Of a stretch of DNA of 64,000 nt, positions 42,924 to 52,028 are shown piece by piece (positions within the stretch are counted from its first letter, which is position 1; each line of letters starts with the position of its first letter). The notes beneath the pieces are model-generated. The model was not told where the DNA came from and made no database searches. It saw only the letters and a list, made by a program, of their open reading frames with translations. This DNA comes from CAYVWB01 sp964455395 (lineage in GTDB: Bacteria; Desulfobacterota; Desulfovibrionia; Desulfovibrionales; Desulfovibrionaceae). The DNA is taken from the NCBI GenBank assembly GCA_964455395.1, contig CAYVWB010000006.1:1-64000 (forward strand), given 5' to 3'. The translations under genes and the position numbers were made by a program.

Positions 42924-44150
42924 CTAGGAGATATCCGAAAACCATTTACGCATCCGCGCAAGGATGCGGTTGAACACGTTGGCGTCGCGGATGCGGAACT
43001 TGGCGTCCACGCCCTCCTTCTCTGCGCCATACATGAGGAGGCCTACGGCGGTGGCGTACATGGGGCTGTTCACCACGTCCTTCAGGCCACCCACGTCGCG
43101 GGGGTAGCCCACGCGAGTGGGGATGTTGAAAATCTGTTCACCCAATTCGGCGATGCCTTGGATGAGCGAGGTCCCCCCCGTGAGCACCACGCCTGCGCCG
43201 ATGAGACTCTTGAAGCCGCTGCGCACCAGCTCCTGCTCCACCAGGGAGAGCATCTCCTCCACGCGGGGTTCGCATATCTCGGCGAGCACCTGCCGCGAAA
43301 GCTGGCGGCCCTCCCGACCACCCACGCTGGGCACTTCGATCATCTCGTTGCCCTTCACCATCTCCGCCATGGCGCACCCGTAGCGGACCTTGATCTTCTC
43401 CGCAGCCACCATGGGCGTGCGCAAACCGAACGCGATGTCGTTGGTCAGGTTGGCGCCCCCCAATGCGAGCACCCCCGTGTGCTTGATGGAGTCGTCCGCG
43501 AACACGGCGATATCCGTGGTGCCACCACCCAGATCCACCAAAGCCACGCCTATCTCACGCTCTTCCTCCGTGAGCACGGCCTTGGAGGACGCCAGGGACT
43601 CCAGCACGATGTCGGAGACGTCCAACCCGGAACGATGGCAGCTGCGCACGATGTTCTGCGCGCTGGTCACGGCCCCCGTGACGATGTGAACTTTCACCTC
43701 CAACCGCACGCCAGCCATGCCTTGAGGATCGGCGATGCCGCGCTGATCGTCCACGATGTACTCCTGCGGGAGGATGTGGATGACCTCGCGGTCCAGAGGG
43801 ATGGCCACGGCCTTGGCTGCATCGATGGCGCGCTCCACATCCTTGGGGCCCACCTCGCCGCCTTTGACAGCGATGACGCCGTGGCTGTTGAAGCCCTTGA
43901 TGTGACTGCCGGCGATGCCCGCATAGACCTGGCGGATCTCGCAGCCGGCCATGAGCTCGGCTTCCTCCAGGGCTTTCTTGATGGACTGCACCGTCTGCTC
44001 GATGTTGACCACCACGCCTTTGCGCAGCCCGGTGGAGGGGCTGGTGCCGATGCCGACGATGTCCACGCCTTCGGATGTGGGCTCGCCGACCACGGCGCAG
44101 ATCTTCGTGGTTCCGATATCCAACCCGACTATGAGTTCGCCTCTCGCCAT
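42924..44150 (-). CDS. ftsA: Cell division protein FtsA
   Basis: This 408-residue actin-like protein tethers FtsZ to the membrane. ATP-binding motifs are GLDIGTTKICAVVG at the start, DLGGGTTDIAVF in the middle and GVVLTGGTSLIQG later. The SHS2 insertion lies between. The C-terminus NRILARMRKWFSDIS is the amphipathic membrane-targeting helix. It starts 34 bases after ftsQ and ends 66 bases before ftsZ. Confidence 0.96.
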   Translation of the reverse strand: MARGELIVGLDIGTTKICAVVGEPTSEGVDIVGIGTSPSTGLRKGVVVNIEQTVQSIKKALEEAELMAGCEIRQVYAGIAGSHIKGFNSHGVIAVKGGEVGPKDVERAIDAAKAVAIPLDREVIHILPQEYIVDDQRGIADPQGMAGVRLEVKVHIVTGAVTSAQNIVRSCHRSGLDVSDIVLESLASSKAVLTEEEREIGVALVDLGGGTTDIAVFADDSIKHTGVLALGGANLTNDIAFGLRTPMVAAEKIKVRYGCAMAEMVKGNEMIEVPSVGGREGRQLSRQVLAEICEPRVEEMLSLVEQELVRSGFKSLIGAGVVLTGGTSLIQGIAELGEQIFNIPTRVGYPRDVGGLKDVVNSPMYATAVGLLMYGAEKEGVDAKFRIRDANVFNRILARMRKWFSDIS

Positions 44151-44184
44151 GTCGCCTCTCTCTCCTTCCCCCGTGAATGGTGCG

Positions 44185-45102
44185 TTAGGTGGTCCGGGTC
44201 AGCCAGACCCGCGGGCCGTGCGCGCGGATGGCCGCCGTGACGGGGAGTTCCCCACGCCGGGCCACATCCGCGTAGACCCGCGCCAGCCGGGCCACGTTGC
44301 CCTGCAGATCCTGCGCGCCCAGCCCCAGGGTCACGCCGTGTTCATCGAACTGCAGCTCTATTTCACCGGTTGCGCCAAGCCGCGCCATGGAGGCGTCCGC
44401 CACGCGGAACGGCAACCCCGCGTCCTGCAGCAGCGCGTCCACACGGGAGAGCACGGCTGCGGGGCCCGCATCCGGCTGCGCCGCCGTCAGCGCCGGGGGC
44501 GCAATGAATCCCGGCTCCAACACCAGCAGGGGCAGTGAGGCGAACCCCCGCGTCTGCACCGGCGCGATGGGCCGGCCCGCAGCGTCCGCATAGAGCAGCT
44601 CGCCGCCTTGACGCAGCCAGTACCGCGGGGTCTTCTCGAAGACGGTTATCCGGAAGCCGTCCGGCAAGACACGCCGCACCAGCGCCCGCTCCACCCAGGG
44701 ATTGGCCTGGAGCCCCTCCTCCACCTCGCGCATGGTCAGCGCCAGGCTGTTGGCGCCCAGCTCCACGCCGGCGGCGGCGAGCACGTCCACGTACGCCAGC
44801 CGACGGTTGCCCACCACTTCGATGTGCGTGAGCTCGAAATACGCATGCTGCGTGAGATGCCGATACGCCGAGACCATGCCCAGGCTCACCGCCAGGAAAA
44901 AGAGACCCGCGGCCGCCACCGCGCCGAGCCCCAACGCCACGCGTCCCAACCGCGGCGCCGCCGACACGCCCAACACGCCCAACCGACCGAGCCCCTTCGC
45001 CGCGCCCACGGCGGCTGTCGCCCCCAGAGAACGCCGACGGTAGCTGTTGCCGCTGCGACGACGGGACAACCCCGAACGACGCGCCGTCAATTGCACGGCC
45101 AT
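44185..45102 (-). CDS. ftsQ: Cell division protein FtsQ
   Basis: This 305-residue bitopic division protein has a long Arg-rich cytoplasmic part, a single membrane helix (about 57-79), a POTRA domain beginning ELTHIEVVGNRRL and then the FtsQ beta domain. It links early and late divisome proteins. The frame is open upstream over murB, but the ATG at 45102 has AAGGAGG seven bases before it. It overlaps the end of murB by 16 bases. Confidence 0.9.
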   Translation of the reverse strand: MAVQLTARRSGLSRRRSGNSYRRRSLGATAAVGAAKGLGRLGVLGVSAAPRLGRVALGLGAVAAAGLFFLAVSLGMVSAYRHLTQHAYFELTHIEVVGNRRLAYVDVLAAAGVELGANSLALTMREVEEGLQANPWVERALVRRVLPDGFRITVFEKTPRYWLRQGGELLYADAAGRPIAPVQTRGFASLPLLVLEPGFIAPPALTAAQPDAGPAAVLSRVDALLQDAGLPFRVADASMARLGATGEIELQFDEHGVTLGLGAQDLQGNVARLARVYADVARRGELPVTAAIRAHGPRVWLTRTT

Positions 45103-45995
45103 ACCTTGACCTCCTTCTCCAACGCCACGCCGAAGCGCTCCAGCACCACGGACTCGGCCTCTTCCAGCAACGCGAAGGCTTCTTCCGCAGAGCCGCCGCC
45201 GTGGTGCACCAGAAAATTGGCGTGTTTCGCAGAAAACCCCACGCCCCCAAGACGCGCGCCGCGGAAGCCCGCTTCGTCCAGCAGCATGCCGGCGGGCTTC
45301 TCTCCTTCCGGATTCCTGTAGACGCAGCCGGCGCTCCAGGCCTGCACGGGTTGCCCCAGACGCTTGCGGATGATGGACTCCCTGGCTTTGGCGCGCACGG
45401 CTTCCCGAGGAGCGCGGGTCAACGAGAGCTCCGCTGCGACAACGAGAAACCACGCGCTCGGCCGCATGAGCCGGAAGGTTCGATAGCCTGTCCGAAAATC
45501 CTCCTGCGAGCGCCACTGCAAGCCATCCCCCGGAGTGAAGACGCGTACGCGAGAGAGCGTCCCTCCCATATCGCAGCCGAAGGAGCCCGCGTTCATGGCC
45601 ACGGCGCCGCCCACGGAGCCGGGCACGCCGAGCATCCCCTCCAGGCCGGCATAGCCGCGCTCCAGGGTCCACCGCACCAGCGCCGGCAGAGCCATGCTCC
45701 CGGCCACGCGGATGGTCGCTGCGGCGTCGTCCTCGGCGAGACCTTCCACCCACGGCGCGCTCTTGTCGCGCAGCAGCGCCACAGGAAGATCGCCGTCCGC
45801 CGCCAGCACGTTGGACCCCCGGCCCAGCGCGCACACGGGAACGCCCATGCGCTCGACTTCGCGGGCTGCGGCCTCCAGCTGCGCGGAGTCGTCGACGTCG
45901 GTCAGGTCCAGCAGCGCCTGCGCGCGGCCCCCCAGGCGGAGGGTGGTCAGCGCGGCGAGGCTGGGCGCCGGGTGGATGATGGGCGGCTTGCTCAT
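45087..45995 (-). CDS. murB: UDP-N-acetylenolpyruvoylglucosamine reductase
   Basis: This 302-residue FAD enzyme makes UDP-N-acetylmuramic acid. FAD-binding motifs are TTLRLGGRA, LGRGSNVL and GVPGSVGGAVAMNAGS. In the proton-donor motif SAGCVYRNP the usual Ser is Cys (Cys224); a Cys is known at this place in some MurB enzymes. KPAGMLLDEAGFRG and HANFLV complete the C-terminal part. It starts 12 bases after murC. Confidence 0.95.
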   Translation of the reverse strand: MSKPPIIHPAPSLAALTTLRLGGRAQALLDLTDVDDSAQLEAAAREVERMGVPVCALGRGSNVLAADGDLPVALLRDKSAPWVEGLAEDDAAATIRVAGSMALPALVRWTLERGYAGLEGMLGVPGSVGGAVAMNAGSFGCDMGGTLSRVRVFTPGDGLQWRSQEDFRTGYRTFRLMRPSAWFLVVAAELSLTRAPREAVRAKARESIIRKRLGQPVQAWSAGCVYRNPEGEKPAGMLLDEAGFRGARLGGVGFSAKHANFLVHHGGGSAEEAFALLEEAESVVLERFGVALEKEVKVWPCN

Positions 45996-46007
45996 GAAGC
46001 TTGCGTC

Positions 46008-47390
46008 CTATGCCTCGGCCTGCGCGCGCATGGCGTCATAGTATTTGGCGCCCAGTGTCCAGACATCGCCGGCGCCGAGGGTGAGAAGGACATCGCCGGG
46101 CTGCAGCGTCTGCGGCAGGGCCAGGCTCACATCCTCGAACTTGGGGAAGAAACTCACGTTGACGTTGGAGACCTGACTGACGCCTTGAGCGAGGCTCAAG
46201 CCGCTCACGCCGGGGATGGGCTTCTCGGAGGCGGCGTATATCTCCGTCAGCAAAAGTTCGTCGATATCGTCGAAGCATTGACAGAATTCGCCGAACAGCG
46301 CCTGGGTGCGGCTGAAGCGATGGGGCTGGAAGACCACCACCAGTCGCCGGCCGGGAAAGGAGCTACGCGCCGTCTCGATGGTGGCGCGGATCTCGGCGGG
46401 GTGATGCCCGTAATCGTCCACCACCATCACGCCGCCCACTTCGCCGCGGATCTCGAAGCGTCGGCCCACGCCCCCGAAACGACCCAGGCCCCTGAGGATC
46501 GTCTCCACGGGGATTTCCGTCTCCAGGCCCACGCCCACGGCGGCCAACGCGTTCAGGATGTTGTGGCGTCCCGGCTGCTTGACCGTGGCTTCGCCGAGCA
46601 GTCTGTCCTGCAGATAGACGTCGAAGACGCTTTTGGCGCCGCACTCCTTGATCACGCCGCGCAGGTCCACGTCGTCGCCGAAGCCGTACGTCATCACGGG
46701 GCGTTTGACGCGGGGCAGAAGCCGCCGTACGCCGGGGTCGTCCCCGCAGACCACGTTCTTGCCATAAAAGGGGATGGCGTTCATGAACTGGACGAAGGCG
46801 TCGTCGATGGCTTCCAGATTCCCGTAGAAGTCCAGGTGATCGGCGTCCACGTTGGTGACCACGGTGACGATGGGGAAGAGGCAGAGGAAGCTGCCGTCGG
46901 ATTCGTCCGCTTCGGCGAGGAGGAGCTCCCCGCCGCCGAGGCGCGCGTTGGAACCGTAGGCGTTGAGCCGTCCGCCGATGATCACGGTGGGGTCGAGCCG
47001 GGCTTCGTCCAGCACCTCGGCCATGAGGGAGGTGGTGGTGGTCTTGCCGTGGGTGCCGGCGATGGCGATGCCGGTCTTCAACCGCATGAGCTCGGCGAGC
47101 ATTTCCGCGCGGGGGATGACGGGAACGCCCAAGGCGAGCGCCTCGCGCACTTCGGGATTCTCCACACGCACCGCAGTGGACTTGACCACCACATGGGCTC
47201 CGCGGATGTTCTCGGCGGCGTGGCCCACGCGCACGTCCGCGCCCAATTCGCGCAGCCGCAACACCATGGGGCTTTCGGAGAGGTCGGAGCCGGAAACCGT
47301 GTATCCCTGGTTGAGCAGGACCTCGGCGATACCGCTCATGCCGGAGCCGCCGATCCCTATCATGTGGATATGTTGAACCTTTGTCTTCAT
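46008..47390 (-). CDS. murC: UDP-N-acetylmuramate--L-alanine ligase
   Basis: This 460-residue ATP-dependent ligase adds the first amino acid of the peptidoglycan stem peptide. The N-terminal Rossmann part begins HMIGIGGSGMSGIAE. The ATP loop is GTHGKTTTTSL and the central domain has NVDADHLDFYG. The C-terminal domain contains DDYGHHPAEI and VFQPHRFSRT. murG lies 30 bases upstream and murB 12 bases downstream. Confidence 0.97.
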   Translation of the reverse strand: MKTKVQHIHMIGIGGSGMSGIAEVLLNQGYTVSGSDLSESPMVLRLRELGADVRVGHAAENIRGAHVVVKSTAVRVENPEVREALALGVPVIPRAEMLAELMRLKTGIAIAGTHGKTTTTSLMAEVLDEARLDPTVIIGGRLNAYGSNARLGGGELLLAEADESDGSFLCLFPIVTVVTNVDADHLDFYGNLEAIDDAFVQFMNAIPFYGKNVVCGDDPGVRRLLPRVKRPVMTYGFGDDVDLRGVIKECGAKSVFDVYLQDRLLGEATVKQPGRHNILNALAAVGVGLETEIPVETILRGLGRFGGVGRRFEIRGEVGGVMVVDDYGHHPAEIRATIETARSSFPGRRLVVVFQPHRFSRTQALFGEFCQCFDDIDELLLTEIYAASEKPIPGVSGLSLAQGVSQVSNVNVSFFPKFEDVSLALPQTLQPGDVLLTLGAGDVWTLGAKYYDAMRAQAEA

Positions 47391-47420
47391 ATGTCGATCA
47401 CTGTCCCGAATCGTTGGAGG

Positions 47421-48497
47421 TCAGTACGCCAGGGAGGCCACGCCCTCGGCGATGGTCTGCGCCGCCCGGGGCATGGCTTGGGCTCTGGCCGCCCCGGCCA
47501 TCGCACGCAGGGCGTCCGGATCGTTGCAGAGCGCTGCGAGCTCCGGCCCGAGTCGCGTCGGGTCGAGATCCCGTTCCAGGACGATGCGACCCGCGCCGGC
47601 GTCCGCCAGATACGCCGCATTGGAGCGTTGGTGGTCGTGGGTTGCGTACGGGAAGGGGACCAGCACCGCCGGCGTGCCCGAAGCCGCCAGCTCGAATACC
47701 GTGGAGGCTCCGCTGCGGCACAGCGCCAGGTCCGCCCAGGCGTAGGCTTCAGCCATGTCTTCGATGAAGGGGGACGCCTGGACCGCCCCGACGGTTTCGT
47801 CTTGCAGTTGCGCATACGCGTTGTCGATGCGATCGAAATCCGCCTTGCCCGTCTGATGTCGGATGACCACGCCGGCGGCTGTCAGCATCGGAGCCATGGC
47901 GGCCACTGCGGAGTTCAGCGCCTTGGCCCCTTGGCTGCCGCCCAGCACCAGCAGGTTCGCGCCGGGCGTCTCCTTCGGGACCACGGCGGCGATTGCTTCC
48001 CGCACGGGGTTGCCTGTCACCACGGTCCGGCGTGGGTCGAAGTCGCTGCGTTTGTCCGGAAACGCGAGGAAGACGCGCTTGGCCCTGCGACCCAGCAGCC
48101 GGTTGGCGGCCCCGGGGACGCTGTTTTGCTCGTGGATGGCCAGAGGAACGCCGAGCATCGTCGCCGCCCACGCGGCCGGAAAGGAGGCGTACCCCCCAAA
48201 GCCCACCACCGCGGCCGGCTTCAAGCGGCGCAGCAGCGCCCCCGCCTGGAACACGCCGGCAAGGAGCTTCAGCCCGCCTGCAAGAGCGCGCGCGCCGCGT
48301 CCGAGCACCCCGGCCGAGGCCGTGGCGTGGAAGGTGAGACCCGCCGCCTCGGCGAGCTTTCGCTCGGGGCCGTAGCCGCCGCCCACGAAATGGAGGGGGT
48401 GGTCCGGGAGGATTCGCCGGAGGGCTTCCGCCACGGCCAATGCCGGGAAGATGTGGCCCCCCGTGCCGCCTGTGGTGAGCACGATGGGCTTTTTCAT
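47421..48497 (-). CDS. murG: Lipid II synthase MurG
   Basis: This 358-residue GT28 glycosyltransferase moves N-acetylglucosamine to lipid I at the inner face of the membrane. The N-terminal motif is TTGGTGGHIFPALAVAE. The acceptor side has GFGGYASFPAAW and HEQNSVPGAANRLL. The donor site has LGGSQGAKALN and LCRSGASTVFELAA. The ATG overlaps the ftsW stop (ATGA). Confidence 0.97.
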   Translation of the reverse strand: MKKPIVLTTGGTGGHIFPALAVAEALRRILPDHPLHFVGGGYGPERKLAEAAGLTFHATASAGVLGRGARALAGGLKLLAGVFQAGALLRRLKPAAVVGFGGYASFPAAWAATMLGVPLAIHEQNSVPGAANRLLGRRAKRVFLAFPDKRSDFDPRRTVVTGNPVREAIAAVVPKETPGANLLVLGGSQGAKALNSAVAAMAPMLTAAGVVIRHQTGKADFDRIDNAYAQLQDETVGAVQASPFIEDMAEAYAWADLALCRSGASTVFELAASGTPAVLVPFPYATHDHQRSNAAYLADAGAGRIVLERDLDPTRLGPELAALCNDPDALRAMAGAARAQAMPRAAQTIAEGVASLAY

Positions 48498-49642
48498 GCA
48501 GCGCCCCCTACGACGCGGTCTGGGGTGGCGTTGCCAACTCGTTCGCGCGAGAGGTTGAGCAACACCCCCACGCAGAGGAAGGACGCCAGCAAGCTGGAGC
48601 CGCCGTAGCTCACGAAGGGCATGGGCACGCCTTTGGGCGGCGCCACGCCCAGCACCACCGCCATGTTCAGCAGAGCGCCCAACCCGATGATGAGACACAT
48701 GCCGTACGCCGTGAGCTTCGCCTGCAGATCCTCCTGACGCAGGGTGACGACGAACCCCCGCCACAACAGCACGCCCACCAGCACGAACAGCAGGGTGACG
48801 CCAGCGAACCCCAGCTCCTCCCCGATGACGGCCACGATGAAATCGTTGTGCGCTTCCGGCAGGAAGAAGAGCTTCTGACTGCCGCCGCCGAGGCCAGCGC
48901 CCCAGAAGCCACCCGCTCCCAATGCGTAGAGCGACTGCACGAGTTGATAGCCGGCGTCCTGCGCGTCCTTGAATGGATCCAGAAACGCCAGCAGCCGCCG
49001 CGAACGGTACGGCGAATTGAGGATGAGCAGCGCCGCCCCGCCCACGGCCATCAGCACGGAGACGAGGAGGTACGTCAATCGGGTGCCGCCAGCGAGACAC
49101 ATCAGAAAGAGCAGCATGGCGAGCATGGCCGCGCCGCCGAAATCCGGCTGCATGAGCACCAGCCCCGCCAGCGCGCCGGTAATGGCGAACGGCGGGATGA
49201 CGCCCACGCTGAACGTCCTCGCCAACTCCGTCTTGGAGCTCAAGAACCACGCCAGGTAAAGCACCAGCGCCACCTTGACGAATTCCATGGGCTGCAGCCG
49301 CGCCGGCCCCAGGCCCAGCCACCGCGTCGCGCCGTTCACTTCCACGCCCAGCGGGGAGAAGAGCGTCAACAGCAAGAGCGTCGCGCCCACACCCAACAGC
49401 AGGTAGTGCGTTCGCATGAACACCTCGCGCGGCGCCACGGACACGGCGCCCATCAAGGCGCCGCCCAGCACGCAGTACACCAGCTGCCGGAGGAAAAAGT
49501 GGTAGCTGGAGCCGAACTGTTTTTCCGCCATGATGCCGCTGGCGGAGAGCACCATCACCAGTCCGAATACGGCCAGCAAGGCCGTGGCGGCGAGGAGCCA
49601 GAAATCCACCCCGGCGATGGCGTTGCGTTGGAGTCCGCGCAT
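48494..49642 (-). CDS. ftsW: Peptidoglycan glycosyltransferase FtsW
   Basis: This 382-residue polytopic SEDS protein polymerises septal peptidoglycan together with FtsI. About ten membrane helices are visible. SEDS landmarks are MVLSASGIMAE in helix 1, GATRWLGLGPARLQPMEFVK, MQPDFGGA and the C-terminal MPFVSYGGSSLL. The ATG at 49642 follows GGAGGC and comes one base after the murD stop; the frame upstream of it is not FtsW-like. Confidence 0.95.
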   Translation of the reverse strand: MRGLQRNAIAGVDFWLLAATALLAVFGLVMVLSASGIMAEKQFGSSYHFFLRQLVYCVLGGALMGAVSVAPREVFMRTHYLLLGVGATLLLLTLFSPLGVEVNGATRWLGLGPARLQPMEFVKVALVLYLAWFLSSKTELARTFSVGVIPPFAITGALAGLVLMQPDFGGAAMLAMLLFLMCLAGGTRLTYLLVSVLMAVGGAALLILNSPYRSRRLLAFLDPFKDAQDAGYQLVQSLYALGAGGFWGAGLGGGSQKLFFLPEAHNDFIVAVIGEELGFAGVTLLFVLVGVLLWRGFVVTLRQEDLQAKLTAYGMCLIIGLGALLNMAVVLGVAPPKGVPMPFVSYGGSSLLASFLCVGVLLNLSRERVGNATPDRVVGGAA

Positions 49643-49643
49643 G

Positions 49644-50942
49644 CTACAGCGCCTCCACGTGGCGCCGGAAGTCTTCGCCGCGCGCCTTGTAATCTTTGTA
49701 TTGATCGAAGCTGGAAGTGGCCGGCGAGAGCAGCACCACGTCACCCGGTCGGGCAAGCGCGGCCTGCTGGGTGAAGGCCTCCCCCAGGGTGGGCGACCAA
49801 CGGACGTCCGTGCAGTCCTTCCATGCGTCCTCGAATGTTTCCCGGGAGCCGCCGTAAAGGCCGACACTCTCCACCTTGTCCCGCAGCAACGCGCAGAGGG
49901 CGCGCAGATCCGCGCCGTCCACGCCCTTGTAGACCCCGCCCGCCAGCAGTCGCACCGGGCTCGTCAAGCTTTCCAAAGCGGCTTTGAGGGAATCCGCCGT
50001 GGTGGCCTTGGAGTCGTCGATGAAAGTGACGCCACGTTTCCGCCCCACCACTTCCAGACGGTGGGGCAGCGGGGTGAAGGCTTCGATGGCGGCGCGGGCG
50101 TGGTCTTCCTCCACCCCGAAAGGCTGCACGGCCAGGAAGGCGGCTTCCATGTTCTGGCGGTTGTGCTCGCCGAAGAGCGTCGTGCTCGTGAAACGACTCG
50201 TCCCGTCCAGCCAGTGTATGCGCGCGCGCAATCCGCCGTGTGCTTCGATCTCCGCTTTGAGGCTCAATGGGGCAATGGCCAGGTCCTTCGGCGTCTGTCG
50301 GGTGAAGATGCGCAGTTTGGCCTCGAGATATTCTTCCAGATCCTTGTGATAATCCAGATGATCCGCAGAGAAATTCAGGAGCGCCGCCACCTTGGGGTGA
50401 AACGTCTCGCAGTGCTGCAGTTGGAAGCTGGAGGCCTCCACCACCACGACTTCCGCGCGGTCTTCGCCGAGCAGGTACGCTGACAAGGGCGTACCGATGT
50501 TTCCGCCAAGGAAGACGCGTCGGCCGGCTTCTCGGAGCATGTCCGCCGCCAGGGTGCAGGTGGTGGTCTTGCCGTTGGTTCCCGTGATGGCGACGATGGG
50601 CTCCGTCACGCAGCGGGAGGCGAGCTCCAGCTCGGCCAGCACCTCCAGGCCCGGTGGGAAGAACTGACGCATGGCGCTCACGGCGATGCCGGGACTCATG
50701 ACGAGCATGTCCAGATCGACGAAATGCCGCGCCTCGTGCTCGCCGCCCACCAGCTCGAAGAGCTCGCGGGCTCCCGCTTCCGGGAAGGCCGCGGCCAGGG
50801 TTTCCGGGTTCTTGTCCAGCACACGCACCCGCGCGCCCAGGGCGTGCAGCAGCCGCGCCGCTGCCTGGCCGGAACGGCCGCCGCCCAGCACGCCGGCCAA
50901 AGCCCCCTGGTAGGGCGAGGTGTCTATGTCGAGGACGGGCAT
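49644..50942 (-). CDS. murD: UDP-N-acetylmuramoylalanine--D-glutamate ligase
   Basis: This 432-residue ligase adds D-glutamate to the stem peptide. The N-terminal domain has GVLGGGRSGQAAA and VMSPGI. The ATP loop is ITGTNGKTTT. The central domain has EASSFQLQ and NFSADHLDYH. The C-terminal part has HRLEVV, FIDDSKATT and LSPATSSFDQYKDYKARG. It starts 9 bases after mraY. Confidence 0.97.
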   Translation of the reverse strand: MPVLDIDTSPYQGALAGVLGGGRSGQAAARLLHALGARVRVLDKNPETLAAAFPEAGARELFELVGGEHEARHFVDLDMLVMSPGIAVSAMRQFFPPGLEVLAELELASRCVTEPIVAITGTNGKTTTCTLAADMLREAGRRVFLGGNIGTPLSAYLLGEDRAEVVVVEASSFQLQHCETFHPKVAALLNFSADHLDYHKDLEEYLEAKLRIFTRQTPKDLAIAPLSLKAEIEAHGGLRARIHWLDGTSRFTSTTLFGEHNRQNMEAAFLAVQPFGVEEDHARAAIEAFTPLPHRLEVVGRKRGVTFIDDSKATTADSLKAALESLTSPVRLLAGGVYKGVDGADLRALCALLRDKVESVGLYGGSRETFEDAWKDCTDVRWSPTLGEAFTQQAALARPGDVVLLSPATSSFDQYKDYKARGEDFRRHVEAL

Positions 50943-50951
50943 ATCGTATCT

Positions 50952-52028
50952 CTACCGCAGCTTGAGGGTGGACAAGGCCGCCAGAGCCAACAGGATGGAG
51001 AGAATCCAGAAGCGGATGATGATCTTGGATTCGGGAATCCCCTGCAGCTCGAAGTGGTGGTGCAGCGGCGCCATGCGGAAGATGCGCTTGCCGCCGGACA
51101 TCTTGAAATAACTCACCTGGAGGATGACGGAGAGCGTCTCGACGACGAAGAGTCCACCCACGATGAGCAGCACAAGCTCCTGCTTGGCCAGCACCGCGAC
51201 GAACCCCAGGGCCCCGCCGATGGAAAGCGAGCCCACATCCCCCATGAACACTTGCGCCGGGTAGGCGTTGAACCAGAGGAACCCCAGTCCGGCGCCGATG
51301 AAGGCTCCGCAGAAGACCGCCACCTCACCCACACCGGGCACGTACGGCGCGATGAGGTACTCCGCCAACACCTTGTTCCCCGCCACATAGATGAAGATGG
51401 CGAAGCACGCGCCCGCCACGATGGAGGGGCCGATGGCCAAACCGTCCAAACCGTCCGTGAGGTTCACGCCGTTGGAAGCGCCCACCATGGCGAGCACCGC
51501 GAAGGGGATGTAGAACAGCCCCAGGTCCGGCTGCACCATCTTCAGGAACGGCAGGGAGAGTTTGGTGGAATACGCGGGCTCCCAGACGAGGATGATCATG
51601 GCGAGGCTCGCCACACCCACTTGCCCCAGAAGCTTCATGCGCGCGGAGAGGCCTTTGTTCGTCTTGCGCTTGATCTTCAGCCAGTCGTCCATGAACCCCA
51701 CCGCGCCGAAGCCCAGAAAGACCAGCAGACACAACCAGATGTAATGGTTCGACCAGTCCGCCCAGAGGAGCGTGGAGACAGTGACGCCGAAAGCGATGAG
51801 CAACCCGCCCATGGTGGGCGTGCCAGCTTTTTCCTTGTGCGCGGCCACGTCCTCGTGGATATGCTGTCCGAACTTGATGCGCTTCAGCCAGCGGATGAAC
51901 TGCGGCCCCACCACGATGCTGATGAGCAGCGCCGTGAGCATCGCCCAGATCATCCTGAAGCTGATGTACCGGAATACGTTGAAAATTCCGTACTCGTCGC
52001 TCAGGGGTACGAGGAGGTTGTAGATCAC
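50952..52028 (-). CDS. mraY: Phospho-N-acetylmuramoyl-pentapeptide transferase
   Basis: This 358-residue membrane enzyme makes lipid I from UDP-MurNAc-pentapeptide and undecaprenyl phosphate. About ten helices are visible. The catalytic acids lie in FMDDW and in NLTDGLDGLA, and the HHH motif is PLHHHFEL. The substrate loop KAGTPTMGG is present. The start is a GTG overlapping the murF stop (GTGA); the frame is open upstream but that sequence is not MraY-like. Confidence 0.96.
   Translation of the reverse strand: MIYNLLVPLSDEYGIFNVFRYISFRMIWAMLTALLISIVVGPQFIRWLKRIKFGQHIHEDVAAHKEKAGTPTMGGLLIAFGVTVSTLLWADWSNHYIWLCLLVFLGFGAVGFMDDWLKIKRKTNKGLSARMKLLGQVGVASLAMIILVWEPAYSTKLSLPFLKMVQPDLGLFYIPFAVLAMVGASNGVNLTDGLDGLAIGPSIVAGACFAIFIYVAGNKVLAEYLIAPYVPGVGEVAVFCGAFIGAGLGFLWFNAYPAQVFMGDVGSLSIGGALGFVAVLAKQELVLLIVGGLFVVETLSVILQVSYFKMSGGKRIFRMAPLHHHFELQGIPESKIIIRFWILSILLALAALSTLKLR

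Noticed and set aside
41550..44240. A plus-strand reading frame of about 900 codons opposite ftsZ and ftsA
   Set aside because: It is the mirror of conserved genes, with no recognisable motif and no ribosome binding site.
45201..48608. A very long plus-strand reading frame of over 1100 codons across murB, murC and murG
   Set aside because: It is antisense to three clear cell-wall genes, has a His/Gln/Gly-rich composition without domains, and is an effect of high GC content.
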